Shown here: positions 62,790 to 64,000 of the stretch, in pieces
How the letters are laid out: every line of letters begins with the position of its first letter
How positions within the stretch are numbered: the first letter of the stretch is position 1
Source: Shimia aestuarii
GTDB taxonomy: Bacteria; Pseudomonadota; Alphaproteobacteria; Rhodobacterales; Rhodobacteraceae
Length of the DNA: 64,000 nucleotides
Direction: 5' to 3'
NCBI RefSeq assembly: GCF_900114635.1
Contig: NZ_FOTQ01000004.1
Span: 246,887-310,886 of the forward strand
Translations under genes and position numbers: made by a program
Notes under the pieces: model-generated
What the model saw: only the letters and a program-made list of their open reading frames with translations
The model's database searches: none
Told to the model about the DNA's origin: nothing

Positions 62790-64000
<1,211 letters not shown>

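Overview
The window is chromosomal DNA from an alphaproteobacterium, most probably a marine Roseobacter-group member of the Rhodobacterales. Four things point there: a DMSP demethylation pair (dmdA-acuI) beside a GntR-type regulator; a trgA-trgB-cysK tellurite locus of the Rhodobacter type; a circularly permuted two-piece tmRNA with tag ANDNRAPVAVAA; and small lineage proteins (DUF4169, RHH domain, TfoX C-terminal domain, alpha-type SspB). GC is high and genes are packed, with many 1- to 4-base start/stop overlaps.

Layout. 1-3.5 kb: ccdA, a membrane alpha/beta-hydrolase-like protein and a cytochrome P450. 3.5-10.1 kb (minus): the envelope operon lptF-lptG-lptD-surA-pdxA. 10.2-16.3 kb: pepA-holC, a retropepsin-like protease, a MarC protein, an ABC-F ATPase, ndk and a TfoX-C protein. 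16.6-29.1 kb: an integrated mobile element. 29.2-35.9 kb: an MBL-fold hydrolase, a sensor kinase and an RND efflux pair. 35.9-45.2 kb: tRNA-Ile2, purM-purN, rnd, a lipoprotein, sufE, fumC-DUF4169-RHH, sspB, chrA, a SnoaL protein, ssrA and a frameshifted P-loop kinase. 45.2-49.1 kb: the DMSP module. 49.2-59.6 kb: HIT, class V aminotransferase, photolyase, CFA-synthase-like methyltransferase, trgA-trgB-cysK, an MscS channel and an AlaX editing protein. 59.9-64 kb: tRNA-Ser, an ABC binding protein, and a divergent CoA-transferase/glutaryl-CoA dehydrogenase pair cut by the window end.

The most interesting object is the 12.4-kb element in tRNA-Asn(GTT), bounded by a perfect 47-bp direct repeat (16622-16668 and 29034-29080). 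In order it carries a tyrosine integrase, a coupled unknown gene, an excisionase/AlpA-like HTH protein, two unknown proteins, a 1128-aa primase-helicase, a 241-bp two-fold symmetric iteron region, an HNH nuclease, a probable small terminase, a large terminase, and an O-antigen-acyltransferase-like cargo gene facing the other way. It has packaging and replication genes but no portal, capsid, tail or lysis gene. This is the profile of a phage satellite (PICI-like) with its own terminase rather than a decayed prophage. Paired 11-bp-spaced repeats near both ends look like integrase/excisionase arm sites.

Gene functions come from motif recognition in the translated sequence. No database search was run; inferences are labelled as such.
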